Below, piece after piece: positions 16,793 to 25,984 of a DNA stretch of 40,070 nucleotides. The notes under the pieces are model-generated. The model had not been told where the DNA came from. It searched no databases and was given only the letters and a program-made list of their open reading frames with translations. The translations under genes were made by a program, and so were the position numbers. Source of the DNA: Betaproteobacteria bacterium (GTDB taxonomy: Bacteria > Pseudomonadota > Gammaproteobacteria > Burkholderiales > SG8-39); contig JACPRN010000048.1 of NCBI GenBank assembly GCA_016189945.1, forward strand, positions 1-40,070, in the 5' to 3' direction. How positions within the stretch are numbered: position 1 is the stretch's first letter; each line of letters starts with the position of its first letter.

Positions 16793-17968
16793 CTACAGCG
16801 CCTCTGCAGTGGCGAGAACGGCGGTCGACTGGCTCGCTGCTGCGAGGCCCCCGTTGCCGTTTACGAGCGCGATTTTCGCCCCTTTCACCTGGCGCGCGCC
16901 GCATTCGCCGCGAAGCTGGCGCACCGCCTCGATAGTGGCAAAGCCGCTGTACATGTTCGGATGCACGCAGGAGAGGCCCCCACCGTTGGTGTTCACCGGC
17001 AACCGCCCGCCGGGGGCGATGGCGCCGTTCTCGACGAAAGGTCCGCCTTCGCCTTTGGCGCAGAAACCCAAGTCCTCCAGGGCGAGGATGGTGTTGATGG
17101 TGAAGGCGTCGTAGGTCTGAAACACATCGATATCCTCGGGACCGAGGCCGGCCATGGCGAAGGCCCGCTTGCCGGATTCCTGCGAGGGGGTCACGGTGAG
17201 GTCGTCCATCCCCAGTGCGCTGCGATGCCACACCGCGGTCGCGCTGCCGAGCACGTAGACCGGCTTCTTCGGCAGGTCCTTCGCCCGCTCGGCGCGCACC
17301 AGCACGAAGGCGCAGGCCCCGTCGGTCACCAGGCAGCAGTCGTACTTGGTGAAGGGATCGGAAATCATGCGCGCGCCGAGCACATCGTCGATCGAGAGGG
17401 GATCGCGCGCAAAGGCCTCGGGGTTCAACTGCGCCCAGGCTCGCGCGGCCACCGCGACCTCGGCAAGCTGCCGGCGCGTGGTCCCGTACTGGTGCATGTG
17501 GCGCGCGGCCATCAGCGCGTAGGAGGAAGGCGGATCGAAGGGCTCGTAAGGACCCTCGAAGGGCATGTGCTCGAGCAGATAGCGCGCGCGGCGCCGCTCC
17601 TTGCGGTTGATCGCCGAGGTGCGCTGGGTGCTGCCGTAGCAGACGAGCACCACGTCGCAGATGCCCGCGTCCAGCGCGAGCATCGAGGGCAGGATGTGGG
17701 CGGCGAAGGCCGAGCCGCCGATGTTGGTGCCCTCAGTGAACTTCGGCCTTACCTTCAAGTACTCGGCCACCTTGAGCGGCCAGGTCGCGGCATACAGGTT
17801 GGCGGTGCACAGGCCGTCCACGTCGCGCATGCGCAGTCCTGCGTCGTCGAGGGCGTGCTTGGCCGCCTGCGCCAGGATCTCGATTTCGCCGAAACCGTGC
17901 GCCTCGCCGCATCCTGCCGTGGCGACGCCGGCGACCGCGATCCTGGCGCGAAGATTACGCTCGTTCAT
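16793..17968 (-). CDS. Thiolase-like (SCP2/Ltp2-type) protein lacking the usual nucleophilic Cys
   Basis: This 391-residue protein starts at ATG 17968 with AAGGGGG upstream; a longer open frame upstream is not family-like. The fold is recognisable from DDAGLRMRDVDGL, TNIGGSAFAAHILPSMLALDAG, YDAFTINTILALEDLGF, GRLPVNTNGGGLSCVHPN and KIALVNGNGG. At the place where true thiolases have their acylated Cys, this protein has GGSAF (Ser86). Non-thiolytic members such as the steroid aldolase Ltp2 also lack it and work with a DUF35 partner; no DUF35 gene is visible here. It probably handles an acyl-CoA or a C-C cleavage step ahead of the two carboxyltransferases; the reaction is not known. Confidence 0.85.
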   Translation of the reverse strand: MNERNLRARIAVAGVATAGCGEAHGFGEIEILAQAAKHALDDAGLRMRDVDGLCTANLYAATWPLKVAEYLKVRPKFTEGTNIGGSAFAAHILPSMLALDAGICDVVLVCYGSTQRTSAINRKERRRARYLLEHMPFEGPYEPFDPPSSYALMAARHMHQYGTTRRQLAEVAVAARAWAQLNPEAFARDPLSIDDVLGARMISDPFTKYDCCLVTDGACAFVLVRAERAKDLPKKPVYVLGSATAVWHRSALGMDDLTVTPSQESGKRAFAMAGLGPEDIDVFQTYDAFTINTILALEDLGFCAKGEGGPFVENGAIAPGGRLPVNTNGGGLSCVHPNMYSGFATIEAVRQLRGECGARQVKGAKIALVNGNGGLAAASQSTAVLATAEAL

Positions 17969-18123
17969 CAATCCCCCTTTCCCCCAAGGTGTCCATCGAT
18001 TTTCGATGCGCGTTGCGCGTCTCAGATGAGCGGCGCGCGCAGGCGCAAAAGGATACACGCATATGACGCCGGCGTGGGCGGCGCCCGAGTTCGCCTGCGG
18101 ACCCGCACCCCAAGTACTCACTT

Positions 18124-18148
18124 AAACCCCCCCGAGATGGGGGGATTT
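18124..18148. other. G/C-run inverted repeat between divergent genes
   Basis: AAA-C-CCCCCC and GGGGGG-A-TTT arms flank a GAGAT loop. It sits in the 269-base gap between the thiolase-like gene (-) and the hemerythrin gene (+), 90 bases before the latter. It could be a protein-binding site or a hairpin in either leader. A second, smaller inverted repeat (GTCTCC/GGAGAC, about 18192-18218) lies closer to the hemerythrin start. No convincing -35/-10 pair was found in this gap. Confidence 0.35.
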
Positions 18149-18237
18149 GCGGTATTCCGGCAGCGCGGCCGAAATGTGATAGTGTGCGCCGGTCTCCGGA
18201 TCCCCTCTTTTAGGAGACGACAGCGGGACGCGAAACC

Positions 18238-18639
18238 ATGAATGCAACTGAAAAGATCACGCTTGGACTTCCCGGGGTGGACCAGCAGCACTGGATCTTG
18301 GCCGACTGCCTCGCGTCAATAGAGCTTTCGGTCACCGAGAAGGGCAGGACCGTGGCGGTGAATGCCGCCCTCGATCGGCTGGTCGATCTGACCCGCCTGC
18401 ATTGCGCGGACGAGGAGCGCCTGATGCGGGTCCACGAATATCCCGAGCGCGACGAACATGCCGATGAGCATCGGCAACTGCTGACCTACATGGAGAAGCT
18501 GCGCAACCGGTCAATCAGCAACGAGGATTCGCTGTCGATGATGGTCTTCATTCAACATTGGCTGCGCGAGCACATCAGGACCGGGGACAGGCGCTACGCC
18601 GCGTACCTGGCGAACGCCGGCATCAAGACCACGGCATAG
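18238..18639 (+). CDS. Bacteriohemerythrin
   Basis: This 133-residue single-domain protein has the complete set of diiron ligands in the right order: His18, His55-xxx-Glu59, His74-xxx-His78, and His112-xxxx-Asp117. They lie in four helices, within GVDQQHW, HCADEERLM, YPERDEHADEH and WLREHIRTGDRRY. Stand-alone bacteriohemerythrins bind O2 reversibly in the cytoplasm and serve in oxygen storage, sensing or delivery. The start ATG at 18238 has only a weak ribosome site (GGGACG). The gene stands alone, divergent from the thiolase-like gene and convergent with the doxX operon. A link to the FNR-like site in the iron locus is possible but not shown. Confidence 0.93.
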   Translation: MNATEKITLGLPGVDQQHWILADCLASIELSVTEKGRTVAVNAALDRLVDLTRLHCADEERLMRVHEYPERDEHADEHRQLLTYMEKLRNRSISNEDSLSMMVFIQHWLREHIRTGDRRYAAYLANAGIKTTA

Positions 18640-18652
18640 CGGACGTAAACGC

Positions 18653-18677
18653 AAAAGCCCCAGATCGACTGAGGCTT
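18653..18677 (-). terminator. Intrinsic terminator of the OYE-lpdA-doxX operon
   Basis: On the minus strand AAGCCTCAG and CTGGGGCTT pair over 9 bp (one G-U) around a TCGAT loop, followed by a TTTT run. It lies 155 bases after the doxX stop. On the + strand the same hairpin has no T-tract but follows the hemerythrin stop by 15 bases, so it may serve both. Confidence 0.65.
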
Positions 18678-18831
18678 GGGGTGGTTCCACCGATGCGACC
18701 GCTGTCTTTACAGCGGGTATGAGGCTTGGCCTCCTGGGGATTCGGATGTGTCTGCGGCTTCCCTGTTCATTCGCCTCCGTGTGACGATTTCACGACTTAT
18801 ACCTATTAGACAAGCACGGGCCCTGCCGGGT
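18678..18831 (-). other. Structured non-coding segment between doxX and its terminator
   Basis: There is no coding frame here, but three compact hairpins follow each other: GGTGG-TT-CCACC (18680-18691), CCGCTGT-CTTT-ACAGCGG (18699-18716) and GAGGC-TTG-GCCTC (18721-18733). All are upstream of the terminator when read on the minus strand. The arrangement resembles a structured 3' UTR or a small RNA with its own terminator. I recognise no known RNA family. Confidence 0.35.
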
Positions 18832-19236
18832 TCATCCGCGCAAGAGCCAATTCGGCCGGCTCGGATCGAGGAGGAGAAGCGCCAGCAACCCGCCGATCAG
18901 GGACACGTTCTTCCAGAACAGGACGTATTGCATGAAGTCGATCCCGCCCTCCGGAGTCACGAACTTGCGGTGGTAGATGTAACTGGCGGGAACGAGAAAC
19001 GCGGCCCACACCAGGCACACCGCCCACACGTACAGGTTGGCAAGCAGGAGCGCGATGCCGACGGCCTTCATGACCAGAACGATGACCAGAGCGAGTCTCG
19101 ATGCGGGAATGCCGCGGCTTGCCATGCCCATCGCGGTCTGTTCGAAATGCGTCAAACTGTGCAGGCCCGCAGCGACCCAAATCCCGCAGGTCAGCACGCG
19201 CGCGGCGAGATATCCAAGCGCTTCCATTCCGATCAT
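18832..19236 (-). CDS. DoxX-family inner-membrane protein
   Basis: This 134-residue protein starts at ATG 19236 behind AGAGGAAA. It has four hydrophobic segments (about 5-25, 45-65, 68-88 and 108-128) and the short loop SHLTHFEQT-like stretch after helix 1 that DoxX proteins share (here LHSLTHFEQTAMGMASRGIP). DoxX-like proteins are small membrane proteins, some tied to quinone or thiol redox. It lies 48 bases downstream of the dihydrolipoamide dehydrogenase gene and is the last gene of the operon. Function beyond the family is not assigned. Confidence 0.85.
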   Translation of the reverse strand: MIGMEALGYLAARVLTCGIWVAAGLHSLTHFEQTAMGMASRGIPASRLALVIVLVMKAVGIALLLANLYVWAVCLVWAAFLVPASYIYHRKFVTPEGGIDFMQYVLFWKNVSLIGGLLALLLLDPSRPNWLLRG

Positions 19237-19284
19237 CTTTTTCCTCTTTGTGTGGGCAACCGGGGGCGGCGCAGGCCGCCCGCC

Positions 19285-20682
<1,398 letters not shown>

Positions 20683-20699
20683 GCAATCCGCCCCTTTGG

Positions 20700-21821
20700 T
20701 TATGCCTTCTGGCGCCGCCGAGGGAAAACGTCCGGCCGCAGTTTCGGGTGGCAGGCGATCATGTTGGGCGCATAGGCTGTCTCGGCGCCCAGCTCCTCGG
20801 CCGCATGCCAGGCCCAGCGCGGATTCCACATCGCAGCGCGCCCGATCACGATCATGTCGGCCTTGCCCGAGGCGATGATCTCCTCGGCGTGTTTCGCTTC
20901 GGCGATCAGACCGACCGACATGGTCGGAATAACCGCTTCCCGGCGCACTTTCTCGCCGAACGGCACCTGGTAGCCGGGCGAAAGCGGGATTTTCTGGCGC
21001 GGGTCGAGGCCGCCGGAGGACACATCCATGTAATCGCACCCGAGCGCTTTCAGCTCGCGCGCAAAAACGACGGTTTCTTCCGGAGTCCAGCCCCCTTCCA
21101 CCCAGTCGGTTGCCGAGACGCGGATTCCCATCGGTTTGTCCGCCGGCCAGGCTGCACGCATGGCGGCAAAGAGCTCCAGCGGAAAGCGCATTCGGTTCGC
21201 GAGGCTGCCGCCGTATTCGTCGCCGCGCTGATTGCTGATCGGGGACAGGAACTGGTGCACGAGGTAGCCGTGGCCGCCGTGAAGCTCGACCAGATCATAG
21301 CCGATGCGCTCGGCGCGTTTCACCGCGGCGACCCAGTCGGCGATCAGTTCCTTGATTCTCCTCCGGCTGATCTCTTCGGGGACCGGCCAGCCGGGCGCGT
21401 AGGGGATCGTAGAAGGCGCCTCGGTCTTCCAGCCGCCGGCTTCGTTCGGCGCGAGCGGCCTGCCGCCCTGCGCCGGGGTTTGGGTCGAGCCCTTGCGGCC
21501 GGCGTGCGCAAGCTGCAGCCCGAGCTTGGCGACGCCGTAGCGCCGGCAGAAGTCGACCACGCGTTTCAGCGCCGCCTCGTTCTCGTCGCACCACAGGCCC
21601 GCGCATCCGGGACTGATGCGCCCGATCGGGTTGACGTCGGTCATTTCCGTCATCACCAGCGCCGCAGCGCCGAGGGAGAACGACCCCAGGTGCATCAGAT
21701 GCCAGTCGGTCGCCGAACCGTTCTCGGAGCTGTATTGGCACATCGGCGAGACCGCGATGCGATTGGGCAGTTCGAGGCCGCGAAGGGCGATGGGGGAAAA
21801 CAGAGCGCTTGGCATGTGCAT
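20700..21821 (-). CDS. Old Yellow Enzyme family NADH:flavin oxidoreductase (YqjM/NamA class)
   Basis: This is a 373-residue FMN-binding TIM barrel. If read from the second ATG (21815) the regulatory cysteine in SPMCQYS becomes Cys26, exactly as in YqjM. Other marks are QLAHAGRKGSTQTP, VELHGGHGYLVHQFLSPISNQRGDEYGGS and FGEKVRREA. It reduces activated C=C bonds of enones, enoates or nitro compounds with NAD(P)H. The ATG at 21821 and the one at 21815 both lack a ribosome site; an inverted repeat covers the first ATG and the region just upstream. It is the first gene of the operon with lpdA and doxX. Confidence 0.93.
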   Translation of the reverse strand: MHMPSALFSPIALRGLELPNRIAVSPMCQYSSENGSATDWHLMHLGSFSLGAAALVMTEMTDVNPIGRISPGCAGLWCDENEAALKRVVDFCRRYGVAKLGLQLAHAGRKGSTQTPAQGGRPLAPNEAGGWKTEAPSTIPYAPGWPVPEEISRRRIKELIADWVAAVKRAERIGYDLVELHGGHGYLVHQFLSPISNQRGDEYGGSLANRMRFPLELFAAMRAAWPADKPMGIRVSATDWVEGGWTPEETVVFARELKALGCDYMDVSSGGLDPRQKIPLSPGYQVPFGEKVRREAVIPTMSVGLIAEAKHAEEIIASGKADMIVIGRAAMWNPRWAWHAAEELGAETAYAPNMIACHPKLRPDVFPRRRQKA

Positions 21822-21848
21822 TTGAAGTTGTTGTCAAATGGAATTATG
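21819..21848 (-). promoter_or_regulatory. Promoter -10 and perfect operator-like inverted repeat at the OYE start
   Basis: CATTTGA-N8-TCAAATG (21819-21840) is a perfect 7-8-7 inverted repeat that spans the start codon. Directly upstream on the minus strand is CATAAT (21848-21843), a good -10, with TTGCCG 18 bases further up as a possible -35. A repressor bound to the repeat would cover the transcription start. No regulator gene is directly adjacent except the XRE-cupin gene at 22155-22859. Confidence 0.5.
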
Positions 21849-22154
21849 CGGAACGCTCGACGCCGCCGGCAAAGGCCGGGCCGGATCGATCGCGGACCGG
21901 GGCCAATATTAACAGCATGAAGTCATCCCCATGCGCGATTCGGCGCCAAGGCATGCCTCATTCGAGCGCGCTTGCCCGCGCCTGTTCGCGGGCGCGCCCA
22001 ATCGCGCTCGCTTCACCTCGTGCGCTCCTCTAAACCGAGGACGAGTCCGAATCGGCGAGCGTGGTTTTGCCTTTATCGATCAGTCAAGGGCGAATTGGCA
22101 CCAATGTCTCGCGCCAGCGCTCCTCCGATCGACGCTGCAGGCCCTCGGCGCGGC
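21849..22154. other. Gap with no recognisable gene
   Basis: These 306 bases lie upstream of the OYE operon and downstream of the XRE-cupin gene stop. Short open frames occur but none has a ribosome site or family resemblance. Apart from the -35 of the OYE promoter, I see no tRNA, repeat or terminator in it. Confidence 0.5.
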
Positions 22155-22859
22155 CTACTTCGCCTGCTGCGACCTGCGATCGCCGTGCCGGTTGACGACC
22201 ACCCAGACGGCGACCGCGGGCTTGCGCCCAATGGTCCAGAGCCGGTGAGGGCTCCCGGCATCGAACGAAATCGAATCGCCCGGTCCCAACTCGAACTCAT
22301 CGAAGCCGATCCTCACGCCCAGGCGCCCGCTGATCATATAGGCGTACTCCTTGCCCCCATGGCGAATGAGCGAATCTTCGTCGCAGGAGGACGCGCCGAC
22401 GTCGTAGATGACGTTCAAGAACTCGACCTGCGTGTCCGGCATCGGCGTCAGCCGCTCCCAGCGCACGCCCGAGGCGAGCCTGATCGTCTTGCGGCCGCTT
22501 TTTCGCTGAACCGGACCCGGGCCGCCGGCGGGTGCGCCGGCGCTGCCGGTCTTTTTCGGGCGCGGTTCGCTGTGCTTAAACAGGTCGTCGAGCAGCAGCC
22601 CGAGTTCGTTCGAGAGCGCGTAGAGCGTGCCCACCGAGGGTTTCACCCGGCCCAATTCGATCTGCGACACGAGGCTGGGCGAAACCCGGATGCGGCGGGC
22701 CAGTTCGCGCAGCGCCAGTCCCGAGCGCATGCGCGCCAGGCGCAGCCGACCTCCGAGGCCGTTGGAGGCGACAGCCGGTTCACGGCGATTTGGGCCCGCG
22801 GCCGGGCCGCGGGAATTCAGGTTCGCGGGAGTTGCGCGCGGGCGCTTGCTTGTCGCCAT
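22155..22859 (-). CDS. XRE-family transcriptional regulator with C-terminal cupin domain
   Basis: This is a 234-residue protein. After a basic, Pro/Ala-rich N-terminal tail (1-33) comes an XRE helix-turn-helix (about 34-93; LRELARRIRVSPSLVSQIELGRVKPSVGTL). A linker rich in Gly/Pro/Lys follows, then a cupin barrel (about 135-225; KEYAYMISGRLGVRIGFDEFELGPGDSISFDAGSPHRL). This is the layout of small-molecule-responsive repressors such as PuuR or of MmgE/PrpD-linked regulators. It is divergent from the bicupin and MmgE/PrpD genes, which are its likely targets. The perfect TATAAT ends 8 bases before the ATG and no ribosome site is present, so the mRNA is probably leaderless or nearly so. Confidence 0.92.
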   Translation of the reverse strand: MATSKRPRATPANLNSRGPAAGPNRREPAVASNGLGGRLRLARMRSGLALRELARRIRVSPSLVSQIELGRVKPSVGTLYALSNELGLLLDDLFKHSEPRPKKTGSAGAPAGGPGPVQRKSGRKTIRLASGVRWERLTPMPDTQVEFLNVIYDVGASSCDEDSLIRHGGKEYAYMISGRLGVRIGFDEFELGPGDSISFDAGSPHRLWTIGRKPAVAVWVVVNRHGDRRSQQAK

Positions 22860-22867
22860 GCCCGGCG

Positions 22868-22913
22868 ATTATATAGACTGTTTGTTGACACTGCACAAGT
22901 TGCCGTGTAGTGT
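22868..22913. promoter_or_regulatory. Divergent promoter pair, XRE-cupin gene / bicupin operon
   Basis: On the minus strand TATAAT (22873-22868) lies 8 bases before the regulator ATG. On the plus strand TTGACA (22885-22890) and TAGTGT (22908-22913) are 17 bases apart and lie about 60 bases before the bicupin gene. The two promoters nearly face each other, so one bound repressor could control both. Confidence 0.5.
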
Positions 22914-22971
22914 TTATTGTAACTATACAGCGCCATCCCGGCGCGATCGGCGGCATGGAGGAGGGCAAAGC

Positions 22972-23892
22972 ATGCATCACGTGCGTCGCGCGCAGCAGAT
23001 CCGGCCCAAGCCCGCCTACGCGGGAACGAGCACGCGCTTTGCGCGCTGCGCGCTGGTCGACCGCTCGGTCGGATCGGTGCACATGGGGCTGGGGATGTGC
23101 GAGATGAAACCGGGCGGGCGGGTGGATACTCACGTGCATTCGTTCGAGGAGAGTTTCTACATCCTCGAAGGCGAGCCGACGCTGGTTCTGGACGGCCACG
23201 GACACCCGCTGCTGCCCGGCGCGTGCGGCCTGGTGCCGGTGGGCGTGCCGCACGCCTGGCTGGGGCCGGCCAACGGCGCGGCCAGGTGGATCGACATGAT
23301 GGCGCCGCAGCCGCGCGCGAAAGGCGAGGAGGACGACACGTTCTTTCTCGGCCCGCCGGCGCGGTTCCAGATGAACGATCTGGACATCCGCGATCCGCGC
23401 TCGCGCAACCTCTTCCGCATGGCCGAAAGCGATATCGTGCTCGACAACCTGAAGGCGGGCGCGCCCGTGAATGCGCCGACGGTGTCGGCCAGCATGGCCA
23501 CCGCGCTTCTCGCCTACAGCGGAATCGCGGTCAAGATGCTCGTCGACCGGCGCCTCGATGCGCAGTTGCATACCATGTTCATGGTCGAATACCAGCCCGG
23601 AGGGGTCGCGCAACCGCATGACCACCCGCTCGAGGAGTCCTACTACATCATGAACGGCGAGGTGGAAGCGGTCGGCGACGGCAAGCGCTACACGCTCAAG
23701 GCGGGCGATCTGTTCTGGACCGGCGTCGGCTGCGTGCACGCGTTCTACAACAGGAGCAAGGGCACGGTGCGCTGGCTGGAGACGCAGTCGCCGCAGCTCC
23801 CGGACCGGCACTCGTACCGATTCAGCCGCGATTGGGAATACCTCAAGCAGAAGCTCGCGGGGAAATCCCGACCCCGGCGCAAGAAGGGCTGA
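22972..23892 (+). CDS. Bicupin protein of unknown substrate
   Basis: This 306-residue protein starts at ATG 22972 behind GGAGGAGGG; the frame is open upstream but overlaps the regulator gene. It has two cupin barrels. The first (about 50-110) shows DTHVHSFEESFYILEGEPTL and VPVGVPHAWLGP. The second (about 205-275) shows AQPHDHPLEESYYIMNGEVEAV and GCVHAF. Each has the two histidines, Glu and late His that bind a metal. Bicupins of this length include (S)-ureidoglycine aminohydrolase and several dioxygenases, but the sequence does not single one out. It is followed by an MmgE/PrpD gene 67 bases later and is likely controlled by the divergent XRE-cupin regulator. Confidence 0.88.
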   Translation: MHHVRRAQQIRPKPAYAGTSTRFARCALVDRSVGSVHMGLGMCEMKPGGRVDTHVHSFEESFYILEGEPTLVLDGHGHPLLPGACGLVPVGVPHAWLGPANGAARWIDMMAPQPRAKGEEDDTFFLGPPARFQMNDLDIRDPRSRNLFRMAESDIVLDNLKAGAPVNAPTVSASMATALLAYSGIAVKMLVDRRLDAQLHTMFMVEYQPGGVAQPHDHPLEESYYIMNGEVEAVGDGKRYTLKAGDLFWTGVGCVHAFYNRSKGTVRWLETQSPQLPDRHSYRFSRDWEYLKQKLAGKSRPRRKKG

Positions 23893-23959
23893 TCCGGCCG
23901 CCCGTCTCGTCGCGCAAATCGGCCGGTGACCTTCTGAACCGCAAGTGCGCGCGATTGAC

Positions 23960-25315
23960 ATGAGCGATCATCCGAGCCGGACACTCGCTGCCTTCGCAGC
24001 CAACCTGCGCTTCGAGGACATTCCGGAGCCGGTCCTGCGGCGCGCCGAAGACCTGCTGCTCGACTGGTTCGGCTCGGCGCTCGCAGGCAAGGGCGCTCGG
24101 GCCGTGGAGGCGATCGAGCGCTTTGGGCGCCGCATGGGTCCGAAGGAAGGGCCCTGCGAGATCCTGATTTCGCGGCGTCAAACCACGCCGCTGTTCGCCG
24201 CGTTGGTCAATGCGGCCTCATCGCATTTTGCCGAGCAGGACGACCTGCACAACGGCTCGGTGCTGCACGCGGGAACGGTGGTGTTTCCGGCGGCGCTCGC
24301 GGCGGCGCAAGACCTCGGGGCTTCCGGGCGAGAGCTGCTCACCGCGGCGGTGGCCGGATACGAGACGGGGATTCGCGTCGGCGAATCTCTCGGCCGCTCG
24401 CACTACAAGGTGTTTCATACCACCGGAACCGCGGGCACGCTCGCCGCGGCGGCCGCCAGCGGCCGCCTGCTCGCGCTCACGCCGGAACAGATGCTGCACG
24501 CAATCGGTTCCGCCGGAACGCAGGCAGCCGGCCTGTGGGAGTTCCTGCGCGACGGCGCCGATTCCAAGCAACTGCACACGGGCAAGGCGGCAGCCAACGG
24601 CTTGATCGCCGCGTATCTCGCCCGCGACGGTTTCACCGGCGCCAGGCGCATTCTCGAGGGCGAACAGGGAATGGCGGCCGGGATGTCCACCGACGCCGAT
24701 CCCGGAAAGCTCACCGACAGGTTGGGCGAGCGCTGGGCGCTGGCCGAGACCTCGTTCAAGTATCACGCGTCCTGCCGCCACACGCATCCGGCGGCCGACG
24801 CGCTGCTCCAAGTGATGGCGAAGCACGATCTGGCGCCCGAGCAGATCGCGCGCGTCACCGCGCATGTGCACCAGGGCGCGCTCGACGTGCTCGGCCCGGT
24901 GCTCGACCCGCGGAGCGTGCACCAGGCGAAGTTCTCCATGGGAACGGTGCTCGCCATGATCGCGCATTTTCGCCGCGCCGGAATGAAGGAGTTCGCCGAG
25001 CACTTCAGCGACCCGCGCATCGCCGAGTTCCGCGGCAAGGTGCGCATGGCGCTCGATCCGGAGGTCGACCAGGCCTATCCGCTGCGCTGGATCGGGAAAG
25101 TGAGCGTCCAGACCGCAGACGGGCGCGCGCTCGAAGCGCGGGTCGATGAGCCGAAGGGCGACCCCGGCAACACGCTCACGCGCGCGGAGCTCGAAGCAAA
25201 AGCGCTGAGGCTGGCCGAATTCAGCGGCGCGGCCACACCGCCCGAGATGCGTGCGGCGTTCGAACGCATCTGGAACATCTCGCGCAGCGCGAAGCTAGAG
25301 CGCCTGCTCGCCTGA
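23960..25315 (+). CDS. MmgE/PrpD-family protein
   Basis: This 451-residue protein is read from ATG 23960; a GTG at 23945 is an in-frame alternative, and neither has a strong ribosome site. The N-terminal helical domain contains the conserved HFAEQDDLHNGSVLHAGTVVFPAALA and GYETGIRVGESLG. The middle has FHTTGTAGTLAAAAASGRLLALTPEQ, and the second domain has SFKYHASCRHTHPAADALL. The family covers 2-methylcitrate dehydratase, cis-aconitate decarboxylase and iminodisuccinate epimerase, all acting on tricarboxylates or related acids in the cytoplasm. No prpB/prpC genes are here, so this is not the standard 2-methylcitrate operon. The bicupin protein upstream may process the same compound. Confidence 0.92.
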   Translation: MSDHPSRTLAAFAANLRFEDIPEPVLRRAEDLLLDWFGSALAGKGARAVEAIERFGRRMGPKEGPCEILISRRQTTPLFAALVNAASSHFAEQDDLHNGSVLHAGTVVFPAALAAAQDLGASGRELLTAAVAGYETGIRVGESLGRSHYKVFHTTGTAGTLAAAAASGRLLALTPEQMLHAIGSAGTQAAGLWEFLRDGADSKQLHTGKAAANGLIAAYLARDGFTGARRILEGEQGMAAGMSTDADPGKLTDRLGERWALAETSFKYHASCRHTHPAADALLQVMAKHDLAPEQIARVTAHVHQGALDVLGPVLDPRSVHQAKFSMGTVLAMIAHFRRAGMKEFAEHFSDPRIAEFRGKVRMALDPEVDQAYPLRWIGKVSVQTADGRALEARVDEPKGDPGNTLTRAELEAKALRLAEFSGAATPPEMRAAFERIWNISRSAKLERLLA

Positions 25316-25328
25316 GCTGGGAGTCGCC

Positions 25329-25799
25329 ATGCGAAAGCTCCTGCTGTTCGGCTTCTCGCACTTGCTCGCCGCTGCAATCGGGTTTGCCCTCGGAATCTAC
25401 GTTCTGCCGATCCTGACCGCCCCGCAGGCGCCCTCGCCGGCCGATGTGTCATCGCAGTCCGGAGAGGCGCTGTTCTCGGGCCAGTTTCGCCGCAACCTGA
25501 AGGACAGCGACTTCCTGCACTGGGGCGAAGGCAAGGTGACCGTCAGCCGCACGAGCATCGCGCTTCTGGGCAGGGTCGCGCCGGGACCGGACTACAAGCT
25601 CTACCTGTCGCCCGAGTTCGTGGAAACCGAGGCTGACTTCATGCGGCTGAAGCCGACAATGGTTCGCGTCGGCGACGTGAAGACTTTCGAGAACTTCATC
25701 GTGCCCGTGCCCGCCTCGATCGACCCGGCGCGATACACCACCGTGATCGTGTGGTGCGAATCCTTCAGTCAATTCATCACCGCAGCGGCCTATCGCTAG
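25329..25799 (+). CDS. DM13-domain protein, membrane-anchored
   Basis: This 156-residue protein starts at ATG 25329 after GGGAGTC, 13 bases downstream of the MmgE/PrpD gene. An N-terminal signal anchor (LLLFGFSHLLAAAIGFALGIYVLPIL) leads into a single DM13-type domain (about 45-155). The landmarks are SGQFRRNLKDSDFLHWGEGKVTV, APGPDYKLYLSPEFV and TVIVWCESFSQFI, the last with the conserved cysteine. DM13 domains are proposed to be redox or cytochrome-like modules; the role is unproven. The domain should face the periplasm. It may be co-transcribed with the upstream pair, though the reason for that link is not clear. Confidence 0.8.
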   Translation: MRKLLLFGFSHLLAAAIGFALGIYVLPILTAPQAPSPADVSSQSGEALFSGQFRRNLKDSDFLHWGEGKVTVSRTSIALLGRVAPGPDYKLYLSPEFVETEADFMRLKPTMVRVGDVKTFENFIVPVPASIDPARYTTVIVWCESFSQFITAAAYR

Positions 25800-25984
25800 G
25801 AAAGCGCGGTTCATCCTGCTCGCAGCGGCGATGGAAGGGGCGGTCGCCTTCTACGCGGTCCTCCACTGGTTCGCACCCTTTCGCTTCACCTGAGTTGCCC
25901 ACTTGCGCGGGTGGGCAATCCGGCGCGGCTCGAGGCGCGTTGCGGCGCGGAGCGATTCTTCGCTCGCGGCCGCCGGAGCCGGCC

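Noticed and set aside
14986..16935. A 649-codon + strand frame opposite carboxyltransferase B
   Set aside because: Antisense shadow; a similar shadow exists opposite copy A because the two genes are paralogues.
25831..25893. Hydrophobic 20-residue frame after the DM13 gene
   Set aside because: It reads like a membrane segment and continues in frame a little upstream, but no start codon with a ribosome site is available. It may be a remnant.
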